The notes under the pieces were generated by a model. The model worked only from the letters and a program-made list of their open reading frames with translations, was not told the DNA's origin and made no database searches. From positions 1-41,933 of the forward strand of contig CAZYPV010000024.1 in the NCBI GenBank assembly GCA_964649515.1: a DNA stretch of 41,933 bases, read 5' to 3'. The DNA is from CALKGK01 sp964649515. Lineage in GTDB: Bacteria; Bacteroidota; Bacteroidia; Flavobacteriales_D; Sanyastnellaceae. This document shows, piece after piece, positions 17,285 to 26,274 of the stretch. The position numbers were made by a program, and so were the translations under genes. Positions within the stretch are counted from its first letter, which is position 1. Each line of letters starts with the position of its first letter.

Positions 17285-18274
17285 ATGACAAAGAAAATTG
17301 CAATCAATGGATTTGGACGAATTGGTCGTCTTAGCTTTAGAGCCCTTTTGGCGAAACCGAATGTGGAGGTAGTAGCCATCAACGATTTGACGGATGTGGC
17401 AACCTTGGCGCACTTGCTCAAGTACGACAGCGTACAAGGTGCTTTTCAAGGGGATGTGAGTGTTGAAGGTGAAAACTTAAAGGTAAACGGTGCGCTGATT
17501 CGTGTTTTCGGAAACCGCAACCCAGAGGAACTTCCTTGGGGAGATTTAAACATCGATGTGGTGGTGGAATCAACGGGTGTTTTTACTGACCGACCAGGTG
17601 CAAGTAAACACCTTCAAGCAGGTGCCAAAAGAGTGGTGATTTCTGCACCAGCAAAAGGAGATATCAAAACGGTAGTTCTTGGGGTGAACGACGATGAGTT
17701 AACACCCGAAGACGACATCGTATCAAACGCTTCCTGTACAACCAATTGCCTGGCTCCAATGGCCAAGGTTTTGGACGATACCTTTGGAATTGAAAAAGGA
17801 TACATCACCACCATTCACGCCTACACGGCAGATCAGCGTCTTCAAGATGCTCCACACCGCGATTTAAGAAGAGCACGAGCTGCTGCCTTGAGCATGATTC
17901 CTACAACAACGGGAGCTGCGGCTGCGGTGGGCTTGGTTTTGCCTCAATTGAAAGGGAAATTGGATGGAATGGCCATGCGTGTGCCTACGCCTACGGGGTC
18001 GATTACGGACTTGACGGCGGTCTTGAAAAAAGATGCGAGTGCCGAAGAGGTAAACGCTGCGATGAAACAGGCTGCTGATGGACCAATGAAGGGCATTCTC
18101 CAGTATGTGACGGATCCAATTGTGTCAATAGATATTGTAGGAAATACACATTCCTGTATTTTTGACAGCGATTTGACTTCAGCCAATGGTAATTTGGTGA
18201 AGGTGATGGCATGGTATGATAACGAGGCGGGATACGCAACACGAGTTGCCGACCTCCTCGAGAGAATGGGATAA
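17285..18274 (+). CDS. gapA: Type I glyceraldehyde-3-phosphate dehydrogenase
   Basis: This 329-residue enzyme oxidises glyceraldehyde-3-phosphate to 1,3-bisphosphoglycerate. It has the Rossmann start INGFGRIGRLSFRAL, an acidic residue in AINDLTD consistent with NAD use, the catalytic SNASCTTNCLAP motif with Cys151, and the C-terminal WYDNEAGYATRVADL. It lies second in the operon, 6 bp after pfkA and 18 bp before the sugar kinase. Pairing with pfkA in one transcript suggests a role in downward glycolytic flux. No oddities were seen. Confidence 0.96.
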   Translation: MTKKIAINGFGRIGRLSFRALLAKPNVEVVAINDLTDVATLAHLLKYDSVQGAFQGDVSVEGENLKVNGALIRVFGNRNPEELPWGDLNIDVVVESTGVFTDRPGASKHLQAGAKRVVISAPAKGDIKTVVLGVNDDELTPEDDIVSNASCTTNCLAPMAKVLDDTFGIEKGYITTIHAYTADQRLQDAPHRDLRRARAAALSMIPTTTGAAAAVGLVLPQLKGKLDGMAMRVPTPTGSITDLTAVLKKDASAEEVNAAMKQAADGPMKGILQYVTDPIVSIDIVGNTHSCIFDSDLTSANGNLVKVMAWYDNEAGYATRVADLLERMG

Positions 18275-18292
18275 TTGATTTAAGACTTTAGG

Positions 18293-19165
18293 ATGATTTT
18301 AATTGCGGATAGCGGATCGACAAAGTGCGATTGGTTGTTGATAAATGAAAAGGGAGACCGATTGGACGAATTTCGTTCGATTGGCCTCAATCCGTATTTC
18401 CACAGTGCAGACTTTATTGCCGATACCTTGCGTTCCAACGCCCCCATGATGAAGGTGGCAGCGAACTTGGAAAAAGTATATTTCTATGGAGCTGGAGCGT
18501 CAACAGAGCGTTTGTGCAACATTATGCACGAAGGTTTAAGTAGGGTGTTTACAGGAGCAAAGGTGGTGGTGGATCACGACTTGGTTGGAGCGGCTTATTC
18601 GGTGTATGATGGCCGACCAAACATTACATGCATCATCGGTACTGGGTCCAACTCGTGCTTCTTTGACGGAAATGAAGTGTATGAAGAGGTGCCGGCCTTG
18701 GCGTATATTCTTGGAGATGAGGCTTCAGGGTCCTACTTCGGTAAGATGTTGCTGTCCAATTACTTCTACAAGCGCTTGCCCCAAGAGTTGATGGAGCGTT
18801 TCGAAAGTACTTACCAGCTCAGTAAAGACGATATGATTGATGCTGTGTATCGTAAAGACAACGCAAATGTGTACTTGGCGTCTTTCATGAAATTTTACAC
18901 ACAAAATGGCGGACACCCCCTTCTAAAGGAGTGGGTGAAAGAGGGAATTCGAAAATTCATCGATATCCACGTGAAGTGCTTCGATGGGTGGCAAGATCTT
19001 CCCGTGCACTTCATTGGCAGTGTGGGCTATTATTTCGAGGATTGTTTGCAAATGGTTTGCGAACAAGAAGGGGTTATTCTCGGTAATATCATCAAGAAAC
19101 CCATTTATACTTTGGCAGAGTACCACACGAAGTATATCTTCAACCAGAAACAAGAAAACGCATGA
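18293..19165 (+). CDS. BadF/BadG-type sugar kinase (GlcNAc kinase-like; possible glucokinase)
   Basis: This 290-residue protein of the BadF/BadG/BcrA ATPase family has the phosphate-1 motif ADSGSTKCDW at residues 4-13, a central VVDHDLVGAAYS and phosphate-2 region CIIGTGSNS, and the adenosine motif VHFIGSVGYYF. Family members in Bacteroidota are usually annotated as N-acetylglucosamine kinases. Here it lies between gapA and the mgsA-like gene, in an operon that ends with maltose phosphorylase, which releases free glucose. That makes glucose a likely substrate, but this is inference from context. Its stop overlaps the start of the next gene by 4 bp, indicating translational coupling. Confidence 0.8.
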   Translation: MILIADSGSTKCDWLLINEKGDRLDEFRSIGLNPYFHSADFIADTLRSNAPMMKVAANLEKVYFYGAGASTERLCNIMHEGLSRVFTGAKVVVDHDLVGAAYSVYDGRPNITCIIGTGSNSCFFDGNEVYEEVPALAYILGDEASGSYFGKMLLSNYFYKRLPQELMERFESTYQLSKDDMIDAVYRKDNANVYLASFMKFYTQNGGHPLLKEWVKEGIRKFIDIHVKCFDGWQDLPVHFIGSVGYYFEDCLQMVCEQEGVILGNIIKKPIYTLAEYHTKYIFNQKQENA

Positions 19166-19587
19166 TCAAAAACATCGCCGTTGTTGCACACAACAAAATG
19201 AAACCTGCCCTTGCGGAGTTTCTCGAAGAACGCAAAGATTGGCTCTGGGGAAGAAAAATTATGGCTACTGGTATGACGGCTGAGTCATTAAGAGCGGCCA
19301 ACATTGATCTTGAAATTACGCACCTGAGCGAGGGGAAATCAGGCGGATACTTGGAGTTGAAGAAGATGGTAGAGTCTGGAGATATCGCCATGGTGCTTTA
19401 TTTCCGAGATTCAGATATCCACCAAGATTATCAAGATGAGGTGGCGGCTTTTATCAATGCCTGCAATCGAGTGAACATTCCCCTAGCTACCAATCCGGCG
19501 AGCGCAGAATTGCTCATTCTCGGGTTGATCAAGAAAGAAGCTGCTGAACTGATCAAGAGCAGAACTGAGGCCGATCTCAGTGAATAA
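19162..19587 (+). CDS. Methylglyoxal synthase-like protein with altered active site
   Basis: This 141-residue protein has the MgsA fold signatures: IAVVAHNKMKPAL at the N-terminus, ATGMTAESL, HLSEGKSGG and RVNIPLATNPASAELLI. In a hand alignment to E. coli MgsA, His19 is kept (His10) and Asp91 is kept (Asp83). The catalytic base Asp71 becomes Tyr63, His98 becomes Tyr90 and Asp101 becomes Glu93. The enzyme normally converts dihydroxyacetone phosphate to methylglyoxal as a bypass for excess triose phosphate. With these changes the activity is doubtful, and it may instead bind phosphate or triose phosphate as a sensor. It overlaps the kinase gene by 4 bp and precedes pgmB by 15 bp. The family is clear; the function is open. 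Confidence 0.75.
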   Translation: MIKNIAVVAHNKMKPALAEFLEERKDWLWGRKIMATGMTAESLRAANIDLEITHLSEGKSGGYLELKKMVESGDIAMVLYFRDSDIHQDYQDEVAAFINACNRVNIPLATNPASAELLILGLIKKEAAELIKSRTEADLSE

Positions 19588-19602
19588 CACAAGTAAGATA
19601 TC

Positions 19603-20256
19603 ATGAGCATCAAAGCATGTATTTTCGATATGGACGGGGTGATTGTGGACTCCGCCAAATACCATTTCGTGGCCTGGCAAGAACTGGCACAAGAGATTGG
19701 GGTCAAGTTTTCTGAGAAAGACAATGAACAACTGAAGGGATTGAGCAGGGTGGATTCCCTCGAACGCATCCTGAAGATGGGTAACCTCCATTTGGACAAC
19801 GATACCAAATTGGCCCTCATGGAGAAAAAAAATCAGTCCTACCTCCAATACATTTCATCCATGAACGAGGAGGAGATCCTTCCGGGAGTTGCCGCTTTTA
19901 TTGATGAGCTGATTGAGGCGGGCATCAAGGTGGCTTTGGGGAGTTCAAGCCGAAACGCTACGGTGATCCTCGAGCGAATCAATCTGCGCTCCAAGTTCGA
20001 TGCAATCATCGATGGAAATAAGGTCACTTTTTCGAAGCCCGACCCCGAGGTTTTTCTCAAGGGAGCGAGTGAAATCGGACTCAAGCCCGAAAATTGTGTT
20101 GTTTTCGAAGATGCTAGCGCAGGAGTGAAGGCGGCCGTCGATGGTGGTTTCCGTTGCGTGGGAATCGGTGAAGAAGAACACCTCAAGCAGGCCAATTTTG
20201 TCATCCCCGGTTTCCAAGATTTTCATCTCAATGATTTGATTCAACGTTTTAATTAG
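19603..20256 (+). CDS. pgmB: Beta-phosphoglucomutase (HAD family)
   Basis: This 217-residue HAD phosphatase-fold mutase converts beta-glucose-1-phosphate to glucose-6-phosphate. The nucleophile and acid/base pair is in FDMDGVIVDSAKYHF. The specificity cap region NEQLKGLSRVDSL closely matches the known beta-phosphoglucomutase motif. SSRNATVILERINL, FSKPDPEVF and FEDASAGVKAA provide the remaining HAD motifs. It lies 17 bp before the maltose phosphorylase gene, which makes its substrate; this pairing is classic for maltose catabolism and supports the call strongly. Confidence 0.95.
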   Translation: MSIKACIFDMDGVIVDSAKYHFVAWQELAQEIGVKFSEKDNEQLKGLSRVDSLERILKMGNLHLDNDTKLALMEKKNQSYLQYISSMNEEEILPGVAAFIDELIEAGIKVALGSSSRNATVILERINLRSKFDAIIDGNKVTFSKPDPEVFLKGASEIGLKPENCVVFEDASAGVKAAVDGGFRCVGIGEEEHLKQANFVIPGFQDFHLNDLIQRFN

Positions 20257-20273
20257 TACAAGTACCTCTTGCA

Positions 20274-22553
20274 ATGATCAAGTACCTCGACGCTAATGAT
20301 TGGAAGGTGATTGAATCTTCCTTTCATCCAGAATACCAAAGAAGTTCAGAGTCCATTTTCTCCATCGGAAACGGAAAATTCGGTCAGCGTGCCAATTTCG
20401 AAGAGCACTATTCCGGCGACCATCACCAAGGTTCCTACGTGGCGGGCATCTATTATCCCGATAAAACCAAAGTAGGCTGGTGGAAAAACGGTTACCCAGA
20501 GTACTTCGCGAAGGTGCTCAACAGCATCAATTGGATTGGCTTGAAGGTGAAGGTGGATGGCATTGATCTCGATCTCCATGCATGGAAGGTTGATCGATTT
20601 CAACGGGTGCTCGATATGAAGTCGGGATTGCTGGAGCGAACGTTCAAGGCAACGGCTCCTTCGGGAGATTTTTCCATTGAGGTTGCGGCAAAACGAATTT
20701 GTAGCATGGCCGATGATGATTGTGCGTGCATCGAGTACAGCATCACTCCAAGCAAAAAGGTGCAGTTGGAGATCGTGTCTTATCTCGACAGTGATGTGGA
20801 AAATGAAGATACGAATTGGGATGAGAAGTTTTGGAACTTGATCGAGGCTGAGGCAGAATTAGAGTCGGCATACGTTAAGGCGAGTACCAAGAAGACCAAC
20901 TTCACTTTGGTGGCGGCCATGGAGAGTAAATGCTCGGTGAAGGGGGCAGAGGTGCTGCCGATGGCTGCAAACAGTAGCAATAGTTATGCGTCTCAGGAGT
21001 TCCGTTTGGTGCTGGATGAAGGCGAAACGGCTCATTTTGAAAAACATGTGGGCTTGTTGAGTTCAATGAATCACGATGTTGATGATTTGATCAAAAACGC
21101 TCAAGATGCGGCCCGTCGCTCGGCTTCAAAGGGTACGCAAAAGATGTTTGAAGAGCATGCCGATGCTTGGGATAAGATTTGGGAAAATGGCGATATCATC
21201 ATCGAGGGAGATGTGGAGGCACAACAGGGCATTCGCTTCAATATTTTTCACTTAAATCAAACCTACACGGGAGAAGATGCTCGCTTGAATATCGGTCCGA
21301 AAGGCTTTACTGGTGAAAAATACGGTGGCTCTACTTATTGGGATACCGAGGCGTATTGCTTGCCCTTCTACTTGAGTACTCACCCTGAGAAGGTGTCCAA
21401 ACAATTGTTGAAATACCGTTTCAAGCAATTGGATAAGGCGATCGAAAATGCGGAGAAATTGGGCTTCGTGAACGGTGCAGCACTTTACCCTATGGTAACG
21501 ATGACGGGGGAGGAGTGCCACAACGAGTGGGAGATTACTTTCGAAGAGATCCACAGAAATGGGGCCATTGCTTTCGCAATTCATAACTACATTCGTTTCA
21601 CAGGAAATAAGGCGTACATCGCTGAATCGGGTTTCGATGTGCTTCTGGGAATTGCCCGCTTCTGGTCGCAGAGGGTGAACTGGTCTGAAAACAAACAGGC
21701 CTATGTGATGTTGGGGGTAACAGGGCCCAATGAGTACGAAAACAACGTCAACAACAACTGGTACACCAATTACATCGCTAAGTGGTGCTTGTCCTATACT
21801 TTAAAGTGCATCCTCTATCTCAAGGAGGAACATGCGGAGGCTTATCAACAAAAATGTGCCCAATACGGGTTCAATGAGGAGGAAGAAACGAAGCGTTGGG
21901 CAGACATTATCGAGAAGATGTACCTCCCCAAAATGGACAACTCTAAAGTGTTCCTCCAACAAGATGGCTTCCTCGATAAGGAGCTGATTCCGGTGAGTGA
22001 ATTGGCGGCAAAAGATCGTCCCATCAATCAAAAATGGTCGTGGGACCGGATTTTGAGATCGGTGTACATCAAACAGGCAGATACACTTCAAGGAATTTAC
22101 CTCTTCGAAGATCATTTTGATGAAAACACGATCAAAGAGAATTTTGATTTCTACGAGCCCTTTACGGTGCATGAAAGTTCTTTGAGTCCGTGCGTTCACG
22201 TTGTGCTTGCTGCCCGTTTGGGCTACGAAGAAAAGGCTTACGAGATGTACCTGAGAACTTCGCGTTTGGATTTGGACGACTACAATCACGAGGCGTATCA
22301 AGGTCTCCATATCACAAGCATGGCGGGTACATGGATGTCAGTAGTGGAAGGTTTTGGTGGATACCGGGTGAAAAACGGTGTACAGCACTTCAATACCATG
22401 ATTCCAAAACACTGGAAGGCCTACGCTTTTAAGGTGATGTTCAAAGGGAGAAAGATGAAGGTGGAAGTGAATGCCAACGAAACCAAGGTAGTTTTGCTGG
22501 AGGGTGAACCCATTTCAGTAATGATCAACGGTCAAGAAACGGCGTTGTCCTGA
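20274..22553 (+). CDS. GH65 maltose phosphorylase
   Basis: This 759-residue cytoplasmic enzyme is of the GH65 family and normally splits maltose with phosphate into beta-glucose-1-phosphate and glucose. It starts with the beta-sandwich (NDWKVIESSFHPEYQ, ESIFSIGNGKFGQRANFEE), followed by the helical barrel with KYGGSTYWDTEAYCLP and the catalytic acid in VTGPNEYENNVNNNWYTN at Glu487. No signal peptide is present. It closes the pfkA operon behind pgmB, so the pathway maltose to glucose-1-P to glucose-6-P is complete. Trehalose or kojibiose phosphorylase are alternatives within GH65, but the amylase locus favours maltose. Its 3' end overlaps the convergent DUF962 gene by 22 bp. Confidence 0.92.
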   Translation: MIKYLDANDWKVIESSFHPEYQRSSESIFSIGNGKFGQRANFEEHYSGDHHQGSYVAGIYYPDKTKVGWWKNGYPEYFAKVLNSINWIGLKVKVDGIDLDLHAWKVDRFQRVLDMKSGLLERTFKATAPSGDFSIEVAAKRICSMADDDCACIEYSITPSKKVQLEIVSYLDSDVENEDTNWDEKFWNLIEAEAELESAYVKASTKKTNFTLVAAMESKCSVKGAEVLPMAANSSNSYASQEFRLVLDEGETAHFEKHVGLLSSMNHDVDDLIKNAQDAARRSASKGTQKMFEEHADAWDKIWENGDIIIEGDVEAQQGIRFNIFHLNQTYTGEDARLNIGPKGFTGEKYGGSTYWDTEAYCLPFYLSTHPEKVSKQLLKYRFKQLDKAIENAEKLGFVNGAALYPMVTMTGEECHNEWEITFEEIHRNGAIAFAIHNYIRFTGNKAYIAESGFDVLLGIARFWSQRVNWSENKQAYVMLGVTGPNEYENNVNNNWYTNYIAKWCLSYTLKCILYLKEEHAEAYQQKCAQYGFNEEEETKRWADIIEKMYLPKMDNSKVFLQQDGFLDKELIPVSELAAKDRPINQKWSWDRILRSVYIKQADTLQGIYLFEDHFDENTIKENFDFYEPFTVHESSLSPCVHVVLAARLGYEEKAYEMYLRTSRLDLDDYNHEAYQGLHITSMAGTWMSVVEGFGGYRVKNGVQHFNTMIPKHWKAYAFKVMFKGRKMKVEVNANETKVVLLEGEPISVMINGQETALS

Positions 22554-22873
22554 GGGTCATCCCCGCTCAATGATTCCTTGAAAACGAGGATTTCGAAGTA
22601 CAGTTTGAAATCGCCCATCAAGCTCCACAAGGGGTATTGAAAGGTGGCAGGTTTGTTCTTTTCAATGAAGAAATGACCAATCCATGCCATTTTGTATGCA
22701 CTGATGATGCCAATCAATACCATCCACCATTTACCCAAAACAACGGCGGCTGCAACAAAAACGAAAAAAAGGCTGGTGCCTATAAAATGCGTAATGCGCG
22801 TTCCCGTGGCCTGATGTTCCGAGAGGTAATAGGGGTAAAAGTCTTTAAATGAGGTGTATTTTCTTGAACTCAT
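22532..22873 (-). CDS. Mpo1-like (DUF962) membrane protein
   Basis: This 113-residue protein is of the Mpo1/YGL010w family (DUF962), with FKDFYPYYLSEHQATGTRITHFIGT, two hydrophobic segments and GHFFIEKNKPATFQYPLWSLMGDF. Yeast Mpo1 is a membrane dioxygenase of fatty-acid alpha-oxidation that depends on conserved histidines; His residues here (in SEHQ, THFIG and GHFF) match that pattern. A bacterial role is not established. A second, longer paralogue lies at 28653-29132. The gene ends inside the 3' end of the maltose phosphorylase gene (convergent overlap). Confidence 0.85.
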   Translation of the reverse strand: MSSRKYTSFKDFYPYYLSEHQATGTRITHFIGTSLFFVFVAAAVVLGKWWMVLIGIISAYKMAWIGHFFIEKNKPATFQYPLWSLMGDFKLYFEILVFKESLSGDDPQDNAVS

Positions 22874-22904
22874 GCCTTGTAAGTTACAACGCTGGTGGCA
22901 ATTT

Positions 22905-23669
22905 TCAAAAGTGGAGATGAAGTTCTGCCGGACAATGATCTGAGCCCATGACTTCGTTCAAGAGGTCCGCATGTTGGATTTTTTCTTCGAGTCGTTGATC
23001 TACTAACCAATAATCAATCCGCCAGCCGATGTTCTTCCCCCGAGCTCCCGCCCGATAGCTCCACCAAGAATATTTAACTTCTTCGGGGTGAAGATGCCTG
23101 AAGCTGTCCAATAAATTGAGCGCCAACAAACCTTCCAAGCCGTCAATTTCGGTTTGGGTGAAGCCGGCTGATTTGTTGTAGTTGGGTTTCGGACGCGCAA
23201 GGTCGATTTCCCGGTGCGCAACGTTGAGGTCGCCACACAAAACGATGGCTTTTTGACTTTGTAACTTGGAAAGATATTGAGCAAAATCTTGGTCCCATTG
23301 CGATCGATAATCCAATCTTGCCAAGGCGTTACCGGAGTTTGGAGTGTAAACGGTAATCACGAAACACTGCTCCAACTCAATGCAGATCACCCTGCCTTCT
23401 TGATCGTGCTCTGCCATGTTCATGTCATAGCTCACCTCAATTACTGGAAGCCTACTCAATATGGCTGTTCCTGAATATCCTTTGCGCTCTGCTTCGTTGG
23501 CATAAACGGTGTATCCTTCTGCAAAAGACAAGGTTTCCTTTACTTGTTCAACAGTAGCTTTGGTTTCTTGAAAACAGATGATGTCTGCATCCAAACTCGC
23601 CAAAATTTCGTCCAGTCCTTTTTTAGCAACGGCTCGAATTCCGTTAACATTCCAAGAGATCATTTTCAT
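22905..23669 (-). CDS. xth: Exodeoxyribonuclease III / AP endonuclease
   Basis: This 254-residue member of the exonuclease III family acts in base excision repair at abasic sites. Its motifs are complete: MISWNVNGIRA, CFQETKA (Mg-binding Glu), YSGTAILSR, GDLNVAHREIDLARP (catalytic Asp/Asn) and MGSDHCPAELHL (catalytic His). It starts 1 bp after the stop of the arginyltransferase-like gene and is probably co-transcribed with it. Length is normal, and no anomalies were seen. Confidence 0.95.
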   Translation of the reverse strand: MKMISWNVNGIRAVAKKGLDEILASLDADIICFQETKATVEQVKETLSFAEGYTVYANEAERKGYSGTAILSRLPVIEVSYDMNMAEHDQEGRVICIELEQCFVITVYTPNSGNALARLDYRSQWDQDFAQYLSKLQSQKAIVLCGDLNVAHREIDLARPKPNYNKSAGFTQTEIDGLEGLLALNLLDSFRHLHPEEVKYSWWSYRAGARGKNIGWRIDYWLVDQRLEEKIQHADLLNEVMGSDHCPAELHLHF

Positions 23670-23670
23670 G

Positions 23671-24729
23671 CTAGGTCAAGTTTAAATTGTTTTTGCAAAA
23701 CTGTGCCATTTCAGCGGCATTGTCGGTGGTGTGTATGCATTTTTCAAGGTGCAACAGCTCCATCAAGTAGTTGTTCGATTCTTGAAATTCGCGGGATATT
23801 TCCATGTTGATGAGGTGGTCGTACGCTGGGGAACGCTGACACCAAAAAAGGTCAAATTGTTGGTTTTCTCCGTCGTAAGCAACGCCCAAGATATTACTCT
23901 CGTGGATGTGGAGTATCAAAATCCGAGGGTACCTGATGAAATTCATTTTCCAGTACCCCATGTAGCCCATGGAAAAATAGGGGTAAAGCTTGGAAACAAC
24001 CTTCATTCCAACACTGGAGAGTTCGTCCATCAACAGGTCCAACTCTTCGTTAATGCTGTATGCCAAACTTCCTTCGGGCTGATATTGTTTGTAAGATACC
24101 CAGCGTTTGTTATGGTTGTAGTATTCAAATTCTCCGAGATCCAACTTGTAACTGAAGGAGGATTCTTTATCCAAAATATACCCGGGATAATACCACTTAT
24201 AGCCCAACTTCTGAGTAAAATCAACTTCCTTCAACATGGTAAATACACCTAAGGAAAAGCGCTGGTAATTTTCATCATACAAGGCGAGCAGGCTGGCTAC
24301 TGATTTTTCACCCAAGTCAAAAAAGCTTACTGCAATGAGCTTGTTGCCATCATAAACACATACTTCTTGTGTATTGAAAACGGTGGAGGGGAATCCACTC
24401 GAGAGGTAATCGTCCAAAGTGGCGTGGATGAAGCCCCTAAATTTGTACTTGTGCTTCTGATAAAGTGCATCCTTTTCATCAGAATAGCTGGCTTGTCCAA
24501 TTTCAACCCGAAAACGGTCTTGAACTTTTTTGTACTTTTTTCGCTGACTTTTACTTTGCTCAAACTGTTCCAAATTCAAACGAATGTTGACCACCGAGTA
24601 GAGGTCTTCTTCAATGCAAAGCAGGTCCATTTTATACAACATTACAGAGCCACGAAACCATCCACTGGCGAGGAAGGTGTCGTATCTACTGGGAGATAAA
24701 CGTTGCGGAAAATAGGTTTGTACAAGCAT
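23671..24729 (-). CDS. Arginyl-tRNA-protein transferase-like protein
   Basis: This 352-residue protein resembles ATE/Bpt aminoacyl-tRNA-protein transferases, which add an amino acid to protein N-termini in the N-degron pathway. The N-terminal ATE-like stretch includes GWFRGSVMLY and FEQSKSQRKKYKK. The C-terminal GNAT-like domain includes KYKFRGFIHATLDDYL, VYDGNKLIAVSFFDLGEKS and KWYYPGYILDKESSFSYKLDLG. The Cys-rich CxxC cluster near the N-terminus of typical ATE proteins is absent. The last 100 residues resemble nothing I recognise. It is followed 1 bp later by xth. Transferase activity is therefore a family-based inference. Confidence 0.65.
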   Translation of the reverse strand: MLVQTYFPQRLSPSRYDTFLASGWFRGSVMLYKMDLLCIEEDLYSVVNIRLNLEQFEQSKSQRKKYKKVQDRFRVEIGQASYSDEKDALYQKHKYKFRGFIHATLDDYLSSGFPSTVFNTQEVCVYDGNKLIAVSFFDLGEKSVASLLALYDENYQRFSLGVFTMLKEVDFTQKLGYKWYYPGYILDKESSFSYKLDLGEFEYYNHNKRWVSYKQYQPEGSLAYSINEELDLLMDELSSVGMKVVSKLYPYFSMGYMGYWKMNFIRYPRILILHIHESNILGVAYDGENQQFDLFWCQRSPAYDHLINMEISREFQESNNYLMELLHLEKCIHTTDNAAEMAQFCKNNLNLT

Positions 24730-24790
24730 AATAGGACCTTAACAAAGGTACTTTTCTCTTTCTAAGGAAACGAAACTTTGGGAAAGAAGA

Positions 24791-26203
24791 TCACAGGTAC
24801 CGGATCAAAATGTTGGCAAGCTTTTGTTTCCAGCTTTTGTATGGTGGACGAATGAGTCGGAGCGCGTTGAAGGGGTGGCGCTGCTGAACAAAGCTCCTTT
24901 GGTTGGAAAAGAGCTCAAATCCCCATCGCCCATGCGCTTTCCCCATGCCACTCCAATTGATTCCTCCAAAGGGCAAATCGGGGTGGTTGAATTGAACTAG
25001 GGTTTGGTTGATGCTGCTACTTCCAGCCCGAGTGTCCAAAATGGCTCGTCGAATGTTTTTCTTGGAGGTGCTGAAGTAATAGAGGCTGAGCGGACGCTCA
25101 AATTCGTGAACCCACTTCATGCATTCGTCCCAATTTTTGTATGTGATGACGGGTAGCAAGGGTCCAAATATTTCCTCCTTCATGAGGCGCATGTTGGTGT
25201 TGATGTTCGTCAATATGGTGGTGGACAAAAATCGCTCTTGATCGTTTTTGGTTCCACCCGAAATGACTTTTCCTCCTTGGTTTACCGCGTCGTCCAAAAG
25301 GGCACATTGTCTTTGGTAGTGCTTTTCTGAAACAATGGAGGCATGATCGTCCGGCAGGGCTGCTTTTTGATAATACCGTTCGAGACAGGTCACCATGCAC
25401 CGCAGTAATTCTTCATGCTTGCTTTCATGAACCAAAACATAGTCGGGTGCAATGCAGGTTTGTCCGGCATTCAGTCCCTTTCCCCAAATGATGCGGTCGG
25501 CACTGTGCTGAATGTCGGCAGTTTCGTCAACAATGGCCGGACTCTTTCCGCCCAGTTCAAGGGTGACTGGCGTTAGATGTTCCACGCTGCTTTGAAGCAC
25601 GATTTTACCAATTTCCGGAGACCCCGTAAAGAAGATGTGATTCCATTTTAATGACAAAAGATCTTGAGCGGTGCTGGCATCTCCACAAACGGTAATGGCC
25701 TCTTTTTCAGGGAAGGCTTCATGAACAATTTCGGCAATGATGGAAGCACTTTTTGGAGCAATCTCTGAGGGTTTTAGGATGACGGCATTTCCCGCTGCTA
25801 TGGCGCTAATGAGCGGACCCAAGGTGAGTGCTATGGGATAATTCCACGGCGCTATAATGAGCACCAAGCCTTTGGATTCCGAACGCACAAAAGAACGCAT
25901 CCCAAATAGAGCCAAAGGATTTCCTACTCTTTGCTCTGCAGTCCACTCCCTCAGGTGCTTTTTTGCGTGACGTAGCTCAGAAAGGGTGACGTATATTTCA
26001 GATAAATCAGTTTCAAAAGGCGGTTTTCTGAAATCCTCCAACAGAGCGCGTTGAATGTCCTCTCGTCGCTTTAAAATCACACGTTCCAACTGCTTCAAAA
26101 GCTGAATCCGCGCTTTGTAATCACGGTTTCCAATTTCGAGGGCTCTTGCCTGGAGTGTTTGGTGCTGTACCTGGATTTGTTCTTTGCTAAGAAATGGATT
26201 CAT
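24791..26203 (-). CDS. Aldehyde dehydrogenase (class 3-like)
   Basis: This 470-residue NAD(P)-dependent aldehyde dehydrogenase has IIAPWNYPIALTLGPLISA and ILKPSEIAPKSA (cofactor binding), FFTGSPEIGK, the general-base ELGGKSPAIV and catalytic Cys250 in GQTCIAPDY, then the late EEIFGPLLPV motif. Its length and the C-terminal hydrophobic/basic tail (WKQKLANILIRYL) resemble class 3 (fatty aldehyde-type) enzymes such as AldH3/CoxB-like dehydrogenases. The substrate is probably a medium- or long-chain aldehyde, but this is inferred. It is transcribed divergently from the metallophosphoesterase gene. Confidence 0.93.
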   Translation of the reverse strand: MNPFLSKEQIQVQHQTLQARALEIGNRDYKARIQLLKQLERVILKRREDIQRALLEDFRKPPFETDLSEIYVTLSELRHAKKHLREWTAEQRVGNPLALFGMRSFVRSESKGLVLIIAPWNYPIALTLGPLISAIAAGNAVILKPSEIAPKSASIIAEIVHEAFPEKEAITVCGDASTAQDLLSLKWNHIFFTGSPEIGKIVLQSSVEHLTPVTLELGGKSPAIVDETADIQHSADRIIWGKGLNAGQTCIAPDYVLVHESKHEELLRCMVTCLERYYQKAALPDDHASIVSEKHYQRQCALLDDAVNQGGKVISGGTKNDQERFLSTTILTNINTNMRLMKEEIFGPLLPVITYKNWDECMKWVHEFERPLSLYYFSTSKKNIRRAILDTRAGSSSINQTLVQFNHPDLPFGGINWSGMGKAHGRWGFELFSNQRSFVQQRHPFNALRLIRPPYKSWKQKLANILIRYL

Positions 26204-26274
26204 AAAGTGAGGTGCTTTGAAGAGGGAAGGTACTCCGACTCACCTTTTTTTGCAAGTTTGTTTATTTTCACGCC

